Shown: positions 16,950 through 25,500 of the stretch, piece by piece
Position numbering within the stretch: position 1 is the stretch's first letter
Layout: each line of letters begins with the position of its first letter
NCBI RefSeq assembly: GCF_014645815.1
Contig: NZ_BMML01000049.1
Coordinates: 1-36,945, forward strand
Length of the DNA: 36,945 nt
Direction: 5' to 3'
From: Streptomyces fuscichromogenes
GTDB lineage: Bacteria > Actinomycetota > Actinomycetes > Streptomycetales > Streptomycetaceae
Position numbers and translations under genes: made by a program
Notes under the pieces: model-generated
Told to the model about the DNA's origin: nothing
The model's input: only the letters and a program-made list of their open reading frames with translations
Databases searched by the model: none

Positions 16950-18900
16950 GCCCCGCGGTGACAGCCCAGTCCAGGAACCTGCCGAGCCGGAACGGCAGAC
17001 GACGACGCGAGCAGAACAGGAACACCACATACCGCCGCGAAGCCCCAGCACTGCACGTGAGCCCGAACGTGAGCCCGCCCGCGAGCCCGAACATGAGGCT
17101 GGTCGCAAGCCCGAACGGGAAGATCGTCGCGAGGTTGGTCGTGAGCCCGAGCATGAACCCGAACATGAACCCATTCGTGAGCCCGAGCAGGGCATCACTT
17201 TTGATGACCGCACGCGCTCCGAGACTTGTGCCCGGCTCTTGCTCAAGCGTGGCCGCGAGTCCGAACGCGAACCCGAACGCGAACCCGAGCACAAGCCGCT
17301 CAAACAGGATCCAAACCACGATCCCGGATGTGAGCCCGGACGCGAGCCCAAGCGCGAGGTCCATCGCGAGGTCCATGCGTCTTCGCGGGGTCATAAACGG
17401 GCTCCCCAGACTTTTGGGGCTGCTAGTGGTGACGGCGAGGACTCCGGCCATGGCGGCAAGTGCACCGATCGTGATGGCGACCACACTTGTTTGCGCTTGA
17501 GGGACTGCCCAGGCGAGAGGAAGCACGGTGAGGACGGCGAGGGTGGTGATGAGGATGTCGGCTGTGCGGACGCGGGCGCGTCCGGCAAGCGGCCACAGTT
17601 CATGCAGGACGAGGTCGGTGGTTTCCGCGCGGGCCGATGCCGTGGCGGGGAGGGCGCCGGTGGCGTCGAGGTGGGTGGTGAGGTGGTGGAGCCAGCGGTG
17701 AATGTCCTGGGGTGTGTAGCGGTGGGGGTTGGGGGTGATGCGGGTGGCGGCGGAGATGTAGCGGGCCAGGAGATGACGGTCCAGGGTGTCAGCGTCGGGG
17801 AGGGTGAGGAGTTCGGCGGGGTTGCCGTCGTGGTGGTAGACGGTGGCGGTCAGGCAGAGCCGCCAGGGGGTGGACAGCATGGTCGCCAAGATCCCGCTCG
17901 GGTGGGCGGTCAGATGATCGGTCAGCGGCTGCCACCGGGCCGTATCGAGTGCGCGGCTGGTGAGGTAGGTCCGGGCGGCGCCGGTGTCGACAGGAGCGAC
18001 GGCGATGCGGGCGGCGTCCAGGACCTCGGTGTGCAAGGCCGCCAGGGCGTCGTAGTGCCGGGTACGGCAGGTCAGGATGAGAGGTCCGGCGTCGCGACCC
18101 TGCTGGTAGGCGTTGAGGGCACGCACGACGGCGGTCGCGCGGGGCGCGGCGGGATCTGGGGAGCCGTCCGGGGCCGGGGGGTCCATCTCGTCCAGGCCGT
18201 CCAGGACCGGCAGCACCCGGCCGTGCTCGACCAGGCCGGCCGCTAGGTCGACGGGCCAGTCGTAGGCCTCGATCAGCCGCTGTTGCAGCAGCTCGGGCAG
18301 GGACTGTCGGTCGGTGTCCCACCGGGACAGCGGGATACGGACCGGTACGGGGTCGTCCTCGTTCCGGCCGTCGATGAGGGCCAGCAGGAGCTCCAGGGCC
18401 AGGACGGTCTTGCCCGCCCCGGCGGCGCCGGTGACGACCAGGCGCAGCGGCTTGGTGGAACGGTAGTAGGCGACGATGTCCGGCAGCGTCGCCGGGCCCG
18501 GCCCGTCGGCGATCAGGCGCCCAGCGAGCGGAGCTTCGGCCGGGCGGACCGCGACGGGGTGCAGGACGTAGGCGAGATTGATGCGCCGGTTGTCGTCGCC
18601 CAGCAACTGCCGCCACACCGCACTCTCCCCGCCCTTGATCTGGTCGGCCAGTGTCGCGGCCCAGTCGCGGGCGAGGCCAGCGTCGTTGCCTTCGATGGGC
18701 TTGCACAACGCCACTACTGCGAGCACGACCCCGGCCGCCCCCAGAGGAAAGCCCAACAGGCCCGCGATGTCTGTCGGCTGGAGCCCTCCGTGAATGATCA
18801 CCCAGACCGCGTACACAGTGCTCACCACGACCATCAGCGCACCCAAGGTGCCGATCAGATACCAATTGCGCCGCTGGCGGCGCCCCCCGAGACCTGCCAT
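16858..18900 (-). CDS. Membrane-anchored NACHT NTPase
   Basis: A 680-aa protein. Two N-terminal transmembrane helices (about residues 13-36 and 47-66) are followed by a NACHT module with Walker A GAAGAGKT (158-165) and the diagnostic Walker B LPVLDGLDEMD (230-240), then the usual helical sensor region. From about residue 465 to 640 the protein is hydrophobic, with repeated Gly-Leu/Gly-Phe pairs (LGLASGLTSG, LGFAFGFAFGLA, FGLAGGLTFGL), predicting several small-residue-packed membrane helices. Bacterial NACHT proteins include phage-defence ATPases; here a membrane effector triggered by a NACHT switch is a reasonable inference. ATG 18900 follows GGGGA. Confidence 0.8.
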   Translation of the reverse strand: MAGLGGRRQRRNWYLIGTLGALMVVVSTVYAVWVIIHGGLQPTDIAGLLGFPLGAAGVVLAVVALCKPIEGNDAGLARDWAATLADQIKGGESAVWRQLLGDDNRRINLAYVLHPVAVRPAEAPLAGRLIADGPGPATLPDIVAYYRSTKPLRLVVTGAAGAGKTVLALELLLALIDGRNEDDPVPVRIPLSRWDTDRQSLPELLQQRLIEAYDWPVDLAAGLVEHGRVLPVLDGLDEMDPPAPDGSPDPAAPRATAVVRALNAYQQGRDAGPLILTCRTRHYDALAALHTEVLDAARIAVAPVDTGAARTYLTSRALDTARWQPLTDHLTAHPSGILATMLSTPWRLCLTATVYHHDGNPAELLTLPDADTLDRHLLARYISAATRITPNPHRYTPQDIHRWLHHLTTHLDATGALPATASARAETTDLVLHELWPLAGRARVRTADILITTLAVLTVLPLAWAVPQAQTSVVAITIGALAAMAGVLAVTTSSPKSLGSPFMTPRRRMDLAMDLALGLASGLTSGIVVWILFERLVLGFAFGFAFGLAATLEQEPGTSLGARAVIKSDALLGLTNGFMFGFMLGLTTNLATIFPFGLATSLMFGLAGGLTFGLTCSAGASRRYVVFLFCSRRRLPFRLGRFLDWAVTAGLMRYSGPAYQYRHRELQHWLRRHPSPPPLP

Positions 18901-19105
18901 TCCCCGATCATTCCCATAGCCCTACCGCCGCACAGTCGGTTTGCCCTGCTTGTGACCAAGCAGATGAAACATCCCCTCAACTGGTCCCGTCCCAGGCTGG
19001 CGCCGCCCTTGTAATCCAGGGGGATCGCCCTTCGACGGTGTGACTAGTTCGCCGTGCGGGTGAACCCACCCCCAGCCGACCGACACCGCACCGTCCAGGC
19101 CACTA

Positions 19106-19135
19106 CGAAGATCACAGACCTGTTCGTGATCTTCG
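19106..19135. promoter_or_regulatory. Inverted repeat upstream of the interrupted nuclease gene
   Basis: CGAAGATCAC (19106-19115) pairs with GTGATCTTCG (19126-19135) across 10 bases, ending 17 bases before the GTG at 19153. Candidate operator or leader hairpin for the nuclease gene. Confidence 0.4.
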
Positions 19136-19152
19136 AAACGGAGACCCGCACT

Positions 19153-19557
19153 GTGCGCCTCGCCCGTACCCGCCGCACCCTGATCGCCGCGCTGCTCGCA
19201 CTGCTCACCCCCACCACCGCCCACGCCGCGCCGGCCTTCGCGTACCAGCCCGAGCGGCACGCGCCGGGCGAGACGGTCACCCTGCCGGTCCGCGACGCGC
19301 TCGCCGCGCTGACCGTCGCGGACGAGGACCGCGCCGGCTACTCCCGCGACCAGTTCAAGCACTGGACCGACGCGGACAAGGACGGCTGCAACACACGCGC
19401 CGAGGTCCTCCTGGAGGAAGCCGTCACGTCGCCCGAGATCGGTGCGAAGTGCGCGCTGACCGGCGGCAGCTGGTACAGCCCGTACGACGACCGGTACTTC
19501 GACAGCGCGAGCCAGTTGGACGTCGACCACCTGTTATCTGTAGCCATGACGGCGTGA
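19153..19557 (+). pseudogene. 5' part of an interrupted secreted HNH nuclease gene
   Basis: It starts at GTG 19153 (GGAG 9 bases upstream) with a signal peptide ending near TAHAAPAFA. The mature part carries the family blocks AGYSRDQFKHW, GCNTRAEVL, WYSPYDDRYF and the catalytic motif QLDVDHL. The reading frame leaves the family right after DVDHL at 19533 and meets a stop at 19555-19557 inside the inserted segment. The missing C-terminal half is found in frame at 20960-21276. Related intact proteins are secreted GmrSD-type/DUF1524-like HNH endonucleases. As it stands the product lacks the Asn/His-containing second half and should be inactive. Confidence 0.75.
19528..19533. repeat. Target-site duplication, left copy
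   Basis: CACCTG at 19528-19533, repeated at 20960-20965. Removing 19534-20965 restores the frame as DVDHL-VPLAEA, exactly as in the homologous nuclease at 19690. Confidence 0.7.
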
Positions 19558-19689
19558 TCCGTTCGTCTGTCCAGGATGCGCCGTCACTGATATGCCGCTG
19601 ACGATCCATATGGCAACTGCCGCAGGGGACACGCCCTCAACCTGGTCAGATCCTGCAGTTCGTACGGGCTGCCCCGCTATGCATAGGTC

Positions 19690-20370
19690 GTGATCACTCC
19701 CCGTGGGTGGCTTCGCGCCGCCACCGCCCTGCTGGGTCTGTCCGCCGTTCTTGTCCCCGCCTCGGCCTCCCCCGTCGCCGCAGCGCCCGCCGGGTTCGCA
19801 CCGGCCAGCCACCAGCGGACGATCCCGGAGCCGCCTGGTGCGGATCAGGCGCGCACCGAACTCGACGCACTGGCTATCTCGTCTCCCCACTCGATGTCCG
19901 GCTACTCGCGGGCGAAGTTCCCGCACTGGGCCAAGCAGTACGGGGAGTGCGACACCCGTGAGGTCGTCCTGTCCCGCGACGGCGAGGGCGTCACCCAGGA
20001 CTCGGCATGCAAGGCGATCGCCGGCACCTGGTTCAGCCCGTACGACAACCGGACCCTCGGCAGCGCGGCTCAGGTCGACATCGACCACATGGTCCCGCTC
20101 GCCAACGCCTGGCGGTCCGGCGCCGACACCTGGGACACCGCCACACGCAAGGCGTTCGCCAACGACCTGGACCACAGCCAGCTCATCGCGGTCTCCGCCG
20201 CCTCCAACCGCTCCAAGGGCGACCAGAGCCCCGACCAGTGGGCACCGCCCAACCGGAACTTCTGGTGCACCTACTCGCGGGCCTGGATCAGCGTGAAATA
20301 CGCGTACGCCCTGAACATCACCCCACCGGAGAAAGACATGCTCGGCACCATGCTGGAAACCTGCGACTGA
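19690..20370 (+). CDS. Secreted HNH-family nuclease
   Basis: A 226-aa protein starting at GTG 19690 with a signal peptide (residues about 1-33, ALLGLSAVLVPASASPVAAA). The mature protein contains SGYSRAKFPHW, ECDTREVVL, WFSPYDNRTL, the catalytic QVDIDHMVPLANAW, AFANDLDHSQLIAVSAASNR and PDQWAPPNRNFWC: the full set expected of extracellular GmrSD-type/DUF1524-like HNH endonucleases, with Cys pairs likely forming disulphides. It should degrade DNA outside the cell, for nutrition or competition. It sits inside the inserted element and its stop overlaps the next ORF as TGATG. No strong ribosome site is visible, so a different start is possible. Confidence 0.8.
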   Translation: MITPRGWLRAATALLGLSAVLVPASASPVAAAPAGFAPASHQRTIPEPPGADQARTELDALAISSPHSMSGYSRAKFPHWAKQYGECDTREVVLSRDGEGVTQDSACKAIAGTWFSPYDNRTLGSAAQVDIDHMVPLANAWRSGADTWDTATRKAFANDLDHSQLIAVSAASNRSKGDQSPDQWAPPNRNFWCTYSRAWISVKYAYALNITPPEKDMLGTMLETCD

Positions 20371-20654
20371 TGCGCACACCCCCGGGGCCCGCCCGGCTCC
20401 GCGACAAGGTGGTCGCGGGGCCGGGCGGTGCCATGACCGACGAAGTCGGCGTCATCACCGGCGACCTCACCATCACCACTACCGCCCGCCCCGACGGCCT
20501 CGCCGACATCGCCGCCGAGTACACCGGCGCCGAGGAGACCTACACCCTCACCGGCAGCCCCGTCCCCGTGCCCCCGGCCGGGCTACGGGCCCTGCACGAC
20601 CAGGCGCTCGCCGCGGTACGCGCAGGGCGGGCAGCCCAGGCGCCGCGTACCTGA
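20370..20654 (+). CDS. Small acidic protein coupled to the nuclease gene
   Basis: A 94-aa protein whose ATG at 20370 overlaps the nuclease stop codon; a second ATG at 20433 gives 73 residues. Its core, GDLTITTTARPDGLADIAAE then YTGAEETYTLTGSPV, looks like a short beta meander followed by an Ala/Arg-rich helix. There is no signal peptide, so it stays in the cytoplasm. Overlap with a nuclease gene suggests a protective or partner role, but similar small proteins occur elsewhere in Streptomyces without nucleases, so the link is tentative. Confidence 0.5.
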   Translation: MRTPPGPARLRDKVVAGPGGAMTDEVGVITGDLTITTTARPDGLADIAAEYTGAEETYTLTGSPVPVPPAGLRALHDQALAAVRAGRAAQAPRT

Positions 20655-20959
20655 AGACCCCTCGGCTACCTGTACGGCAGGTCTTTGAACAGGGCTGCGA
20701 CTCTGCTCCGGAGCGGCTCCGGCGCGCCGGCTGCGGCCTGCGAGGATGCGATGGTCATCGCGGTCTCCCGGGCCCGGTCCGTGTATCTCAGCCGAATGGA
20801 GCAGCAGAGCCCGAGTCGTCGCCGCAGCGTTCTCCCACCACGTCATCGCTGTCAGCGGCACGAGCCGCTGCACTGGATAACGCACCGCTCACAGCGGGAA
20901 GACGGACCACCCCACAACTGTCACAGACGTCAGCGACACCTTCATCAAGGTGCGGATAA

Positions 20960-21276
20960 CACCTGGTACCGCTCGCCGAGGCCCAGGACTCCGGAGCCTC
21001 CGCCTGGACCGCGAAGGAGCGCGAGGCCTACGCCAACGACCTCGACGACCCCCGTGCGCTGATCGCGGTCTCGGCGGCCTCCAACCGGTCCAAGGCCGAC
21101 GAGGACCCCACCGAATGGCTCCCCCGTACACGCCCTACTGGTGCGCCTACGTCACCGGCTGGGGCGCCGACAAGACCCGCTACCAGCTGGCCGTCGGCCC
21201 CGCCGAGCAGAGTGCGCTCGCCGAACGCCTCGCCGCCTGCCCCGACCAGCCCGTCACCGTCACCTACGCCTGCTAG
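20960..21276 (+). pseudogene. 3' part of the interrupted nuclease gene, frameshifted
   Basis: It continues the upstream fragment in frame after the right CACCTG copy: VPLAEAQDSGASAWTAKERE, then YANDLDDPRALIAVSAASNR and EWLP. The frame then shifts at a run of five C near 21120. With one more C the protein would read LPPYTPYWCAYVTGW and continue to the stop at 21276. It therefore carries both the split and a -1 frameshift, unless the C run is a sequencing error. The final TPVTVTYAC-like tail with Cys is typical of the family. Confidence 0.7.
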
Positions 21277-21294
21277 AGGGCACAGGGCATGCGT

Positions 21295-21333
21295 CTGGCC
21301 CGTCACCACGGCGGAAAGTGGGTGACGGGCCAG
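21295..21333. terminator. Hairpin between convergent genes
   Basis: CTGGCCCGTCACC (21295-21307) pairs with GGTGACGGGCCAG (21321-21333). It lies between the nuclease remnant (+) and the lamin-tail gene (-), so it can end both transcripts. Confidence 0.7.
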
Positions 21334-21460
21334 GCTGAACTGAGGGTAATCGGCAGCGGCCGGCGTACGCCCCTCCCCCCTTCTTTCTCGGGGTTCGCCA
21401 CCAGTGTCGGGAGGCGCCGGGACGCGGCTCAGGCATGGGGCGCCGACGCCGGCAGGTCAG

Positions 21461-21958
21461 TCAGTGGCGGATGCCGCCGCCGTTGCGGTGTTCGCCGCGG
21501 TGCCGGCCCCAGGTGACCTCGTCGACCAGGCGGTCGCGGTTGTTGCGCAGGGTCGCGGTGTCGGTGTCGTTGTTCCACACGTAGGCGCGGCGGTCCTGGT
21601 AGACGTCGGTGGCGCTGTCGCGGCCCTCGCCGGTGTGGACGCGGACGGTGGCCCGCCCGTCCAGGCGGAAGTGGCGGAAGGTGTAGGTGTGGCCGGCCTC
21701 GTCGGTCAGCGTCCAGTCGTCCAGGTTCACCGCACGGCGGGTGGTGTTGGTGATGTCCACCCACTCCTTGTTCAGGGAGCGGTTGGAGCGGTCGTCACGC
21801 CCCGGCGAGTCGTACTGCACCGCGCTGATGACCACGTCGTGGTGCGGGCGGGCCGGGTGCTGGCCGGCTGCCGCGGCGGGCAGCGCGAGCGCGCCCAGGG
21901 CAGCGGCGGCCACAGCAGCGGCGGCGGTCAGACGGCGGGCGGAAACGGATACGGACAC
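21461..21958 (-). CDS. Secreted lamin-tail-domain protein
   Basis: A 165-aa protein starting at GTG 21958 with AAGGGGG upstream. The signal peptide (about residues 1-32) is a run of Ala ending AAAAAGQ. The mature part, HHDVVISAVQYDSPGRD then KEWVDITNTTRRAVNLDDWT and GHTYTFRHFRLDGRATVRVH, is a lamin-tail (LTD) Ig-like beta domain with the usual EWV(D/E)I.N and L.GW/DWT motifs. The role of this domain in secreted bacterial proteins is unclear, often carbohydrate or nucleic-acid association; here it is a stand-alone domain. Proximity to secreted nucleases may be meaningful but is not proof of joint function. Confidence 0.85.
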   Translation of the reverse strand: MSVSVSARRLTAAAAVAAAALGALALPAAAAGQHPARPHHDVVISAVQYDSPGRDDRSNRSLNKEWVDITNTTRRAVNLDDWTLTDEAGHTYTFRHFRLDGRATVRVHTGEGRDSATDVYQDRRAYVWNNDTDTATLRNNRDRLVDEVTWGRHRGEHRNGGGIRH

Positions 21959-22535
21959 GAGGTCCCCCTTCTTGGGGCCGGACACCCCGGGCCGGCGGCA
22001 TGAAAGACGCAGGCCGCCCGCGGTGTGTGGTGCGGGTCGGCGGCCAGTCGGCCGCACACCGCACACCCTGCCCGCCGTGCGGAGGAGTTGCGATGGATAC
22101 AAGAAGGTCGTGGCAATTCATCCATGTTTCTACGACTCTTAAGTGCAAGATCAATTTATGTATTGAATGCATCGTGTTGACGGGTTGTCACCGGTTGATT
22201 CCGTGTGGGCTCTGGGCTCACCGGGGCAGACCGGCGTCTGCCGCCGGCTCCGGCCTGCAGGCCGTCACCCGAAAGTGCGTAACAGCCGCCGTGGTCCGGA
22301 TGGCGCTACGGCCGGGGCCGGGCCGAGGCGGCATGGCCGCCGGGTGCCGGGCCGGGCAGGAGGAGCGGTCCAGGATCCTGCCGTTGACGCAGGGGACAGC
22401 GTGGCCGCTCCAGGCACCGCCGGCCGGGACGGCCGCGCGCTTGTGCACGCGCACGGACACCGCGCTGACGTTCCTGTTGTCCGCGGTGTCCGTCCCGGGG
22501 CCCGCTCCGTTGCCCGCGCAGGCGGTGTCCCGGGG
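21959..22535. other. Intergenic stretch before the lamin-tail gene
   Basis: About 575 bases. An AT-rich patch at 22125-22175 likely contains the promoter of the lamin-tail gene. The part at 22218-22535 has high third-position GC in the frame that continues after the REC-protein stop, and resembles a broken secreted-protein fragment with Cys, but there is no start or ribosome site and I do not call a gene. Confidence 0.4.
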
Positions 22536-23612
22536 TCACGTCTGGGTGTGCCGCTCCAGGTAGATGGAGGTGAACACGGCGACCTTGGCGCGCAGGGCCC
22601 AGGGGTCGAAGGGCTTGCTGATGTAGTCGACGGCGCCGGCCGCGTATCCGCGGGCGGAGTGTTCGGAGTCCACGCCCATGGCGGTCAGGAAGATGATGGG
22701 GACATCCCGGGTGCGGGGGCGGCGCTTGATGTGGGCGCAGGTCTCGTAGCCGTCCATCTCCGGCATCTGCACGTCCATGATGATGACCGCGAAGTCGTCG
22801 TGGTCCAGGAGTGCCTTGAGTGCCTCGCGCCCGGAGGGCACGGTGACGAGTTCCTGGTCGAGTGTTGCCAGAACCGCGGTCATCGCGAGGAGGTTGTCCG
22901 GCTGGTCGTCGACGATCAGGATTTTGGGCATGCCGTGCGGTGCGGCGGGCAGCGGGGGTGCGGGTTTCTCCACGGCCTCCAGCTGGCGTTCGAGGAGATT
23001 GCAGCGGTCCTCCGCCGCGGCGCGCTGGGCCCGGGCCTCTTTGAGATCCTCTCCGAGCCGCTCCACTTCCGCCTGCAGGGCGTTGCGTTCCTGGAGGAGG
23101 CCGGAGATGTCGGGGCTGGCCGCGGCGAGTGTGTCCGCCCGCTTCTGCTCCGCGCTGCGGTCGGCTTCCAGCTGGTTGAGCCGTGTCTCCAGGTCGGCGA
23201 TGCGCTGGGTCCGGTCCAGGAGCGCGTCGCCCAGGACGTCGCCGCGGACGCTGGAGCGCCGCGAGATGCGGTCCGCGTCGGCCAGCTGCTGTTCCAGGAG
23301 TTCCATCGCGTGTTTGGGAGAGGAGGAGGCGTCCACCGCCGATCCGTACAGCCCCCGTACGAACTCGATGGCCTCGGTGGTCACCGCGGTCCCGCGGTGC
23401 TCGGCGAGATCCGCGAAGAGGTCGGTGATCACCTGCCACGGCGGTAACCGGGTGCCGTTCAGGTAACGCGAGAACGTTCCCGGGTCACGCCGGCGCCGCG
23501 CCGCATACCGGCGCACCGATACCTGCATGCCCTCGAACAGCTCGCGCAGAGCCATGGCCAGGGCGCGGGAGGCGTCATTGAGGTCGTCCCCCAGAGGCCG
23601 CAGCTCACCCAT
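22536..23612 (-). CDS. Orphan response regulator: HTH - coiled coil - REC
   Basis: A 358-aa protein. An N-terminal Xre-like helix-turn-helix (about residues 20-70, SVRRYAARRRRDPGTFSRYL) is followed by a long heptad-rich coiled coil (about 110-215) and a C-terminal receiver domain (about 225-350) with the acidic pair IVDDQ, phosphoacceptor IIMDVQMPEMDG (Asp near 277), FLTAMG and SKPFDPW (Lys near 334). The reversed order, with REC at the end and no output domain after it, is unusual; phosphorylation may change coiled-coil assembly or DNA binding. No histidine kinase is nearby. ATG 23612 has GGGGAGAG upstream and overlaps the preceding membrane-protein gene by 8 bases. Confidence 0.8.
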   Translation of the reverse strand: MGELRPLGDDLNDASRALAMALRELFEGMQVSVRRYAARRRRDPGTFSRYLNGTRLPPWQVITDLFADLAEHRGTAVTTEAIEFVRGLYGSAVDASSSPKHAMELLEQQLADADRISRRSSVRGDVLGDALLDRTQRIADLETRLNQLEADRSAEQKRADTLAAASPDISGLLQERNALQAEVERLGEDLKEARAQRAAAEDRCNLLERQLEAVEKPAPPLPAAPHGMPKILIVDDQPDNLLAMTAVLATLDQELVTVPSGREALKALLDHDDFAVIIMDVQMPEMDGYETCAHIKRRPRTRDVPIIFLTAMGVDSEHSARGYAAGAVDYISKPFDPWALRAKVAVFTSIYLERHTQT

Positions 23613-23856
23613 GGCTCTCCCCCTCCCCGGCACCGGCGCCGCCCTGCGGCCGGACCGGGCTGCCCTCAGCGCCGATGAGGCGGTTGAAGAACGGCACCGC
23701 CAGCCCCACCGCCGCGAGGCCCGCAAGCACACTGCGCGGCCCCCCTTCGCCCGCAAGCGCCGTCAGCCCGCCCGCGGCCGTGCCTGCGAGCAGCGCGAGC
23801 AGAAACACGAGAGTCGATCTCATCGACAGCAACGGCCCGTCCACCACGGTCTCCAT
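23605..23856 (-). CDS. Small membrane protein coupled to the response regulator
   Basis: An 83-aa protein. Two hydrophobic stretches, about residues 13-35 (STLVFLLALLAGTAAGGLTA) and 42-58 (VLAGLAAVGLAVPFF), predict two membrane spans, and the tail is Gly/Glu-rich. Its stop lies past the ATG of the response regulator (8-base overlap), so they are translationally coupled and could signal together. The start could also be ATG 23823, which brings the first helix close to the N-terminus. Confidence 0.55.
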   Translation of the reverse strand: METVVDGPLLSMRSTLVFLLALLAGTAAGGLTALAGEGGPRSVLAGLAAVGLAVPFFNRLIGAEGSPVRPQGGAGAGEGESHG

Positions 23857-24728
23857 TCACCTGCCCCACCCCAGCAATGGGGGGACGTTTCGCCCATCCA
23901 GCGGATTGCGGAAGAGGAGTTACAGAATGGATGAACCCCAAGCCGTTGCGGTCCATGTCCGCAGAACAGGGGCGGCAACAGTGTGCGTTGCATCCCTGCG
24001 CCCGCCCGTTCGCGGGACATCCCGGCCGGTCAGCACCCCACGGCTCCCCTCGTTGCCAGGATGTTGCTCTGCAACGCTGCCGCTCTGCGGCAACGCTGTG
24101 CCAGGCAACTGCGCGCGTCCTCGGTGCAGTTGGCGACGGCCGTGACGCCCGGCAGACGGCTCCGGTGTCCGACAGGGATGTCCCGTGCCGGGAAGGGGCC
24201 ACGGCGCCGGCTTCGATCCGTTCGACATGCACCGGCAGAGGGCCGGATGCGGGGCCGCGTGAATCGTTCGACGCGGCTCGTCATCACCGCGAGTTGGCCT
24301 GTGCCCCCCCCTCTCGGGTGCTCTCACGCTGCACACAGGCCTGGTGGGGCGCCGCTCTCTCCCGTCCGGCGCAAGGCGTACGCGGTCTCGCGCAGGGCCG
24401 CTCCATGTCAGGCCGCTCGATGGATGCCTTCGAAGCAGGGCTGCACAAGACGCCCGGGGGGGCTCGCACCGAGGAAGCGAAGACTCCTTACGTACGCCTT
24501 GTGTACCGAGGAACTCTCCGTGTGCGGGGCGCAAGGCCCGCAACGACGCTGTCCGCGCCACGCAACTGCAGGCGCTGAAAGCCGCCATAGCCACATAGTC
24601 GGCGGAAGGCAGCATGTGCCGGCCGGTGAGGTGAGGGGGCGGGGTAACACAGTGGCGGTCCACCTCCGCGGGTGCGGGGATGGACCGCCACTTCAACGAG
24701 TCGTCTGGCCCTCTAGCGCGAGGGCCTC
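23857..24728. other. 870-base stretch without a supported gene
   Basis: Many overlapping open frames exist on both strands but none combines a start, ribosome site and steady codon bias. The only clear structure is a hairpin at 24651-24692. It may be decayed sequence, like the pseudogene next to it. Confidence 0.45.
24651..24692. terminator. 12-bp hairpin
   Basis: AGTGGCGGTCCA (24651-24662) pairs with TGGACCGCCACT (24681-24692) across an 18-base loop. Probable terminator; no intact gene ends nearby, which fits loss of a neighbouring gene. Confidence 0.55.
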
Positions 24729-25255
24729 ATGCGGGAGTGCTGGTCTATAGGGCCTCTCCCAAGCGAATTTAGGGGACAGCATGGTGTACGAGGACTGCAT
24801 CTGCCACGCGGGATCCAGGACGGGCCGGAGACCGGCAGGAGCGACGAGGAGTGGCAGCCCGCCCGGATCCTCGTCGAGAAGCCGGAGTTCGGCCCCACCG
24901 AACGGCAGCAGGGCACCACCGTGCTGCGGGAACTGGCCGAACCGGAGAACAGCGGTTTCGGCTGGGGCTACAACGGCGGCGGCACCAGTGCGGCGGCCGC
25001 GGCGATCCTCGCCGATGCGCTCGCCCTCGGCGATCCGGACACGTGCGGCATCGGCTACACCGCCTATCCCGAGGACGAAGTGCTGGTCCAGCTGCGGGAG
25101 GACTTCTGCGACGACGTCCTTCCCAGATCTGCGACCAGTGGCGCCTGCGCCGCGGCGTGATCCTGCGCTGGTCGCTCGCCTGGTACCTGCAGCGCGGCAC
25201 CGGGGAGCTGCCCGCGGCCCTGCAGCAGCTTCCGCCGCTCCAGAGCCAGCGCTGA
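24729..25255 (+). pseudogene. Frameshifted DUF6166-like gene
   Basis: The frame from 24729 encodes GFGWGYNGGGTSAAAAAILA, then YPEDEVLVQLREDFCDDVL, after which it goes off. The family-like continuation QICDQWRLRRGVILRWSLAW runs to a stop at 25255 in a frame shifted by one base near 25123. The Gly-rich WGYNGGG block and the following helices resemble small DUF6166 proteins, though this assignment is from memory of the pattern. A good ribosome site (AGGGGA before ATG 24781) opens yet another frame, hinting at a second frameshift near the N-terminus. Probably not functional unless the shifts are sequencing errors. Confidence 0.5.
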
Positions 25256-25500
25256 ACGACGGGCTCACCGAACACCGCGCGGCCGCGCAGACCGCTGCGA
25301 GGCCGCCTGGCCGACGCTGTCCACGGACAGGACACCGCGACACCGACGACGCTCACGCTTCCGAACAGCCCGGAGTGCAGGGCCGACCCGGACACAGAGA
25401 GCCGGTGGCACCGCCCGCCTTCCCTGCCAGGTCTCAAGAGAGCCAGGGCCGCGCACCGAGTTCCCTGCGCCCCGCCGTCAGACCGCCTGCGCCGGGGCGC

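Larger units (their letters stand above)
19534..20959 (+). mobile_element. 1.43-kb inserted element carrying a nuclease gene
   Basis: The segment begins TTATCTGTAGCC and ends so that its reverse complement begins TTATCCGCACCT. These imperfect terminal inverted repeats are flanked by direct repeats CACCTG. It interrupts the nuclease gene within its catalytic motif. Inside are an intact secreted nuclease of the same family and a small acidic protein, but no recognisable transposase. It may be a non-autonomous element, a decayed insertion sequence with cargo, or the product of a rearrangement between paralogues. The restored frame on removal is direct evidence for an insertion. Confidence 0.65.

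Noticed and set aside
20583..20885. Minus-strand 100-codon frame near the right end of the inserted element, considered as a transposase remnant
   Set aside because: No DDE or other transposase motif could be recognised.
22218..22530. Possible Cys-containing secreted-protein fragment following the REC gene stop
   Set aside because: Good codon bias but no start or ribosome site; it is in frame with the REC gene stop and could be read-through noise or a relic.
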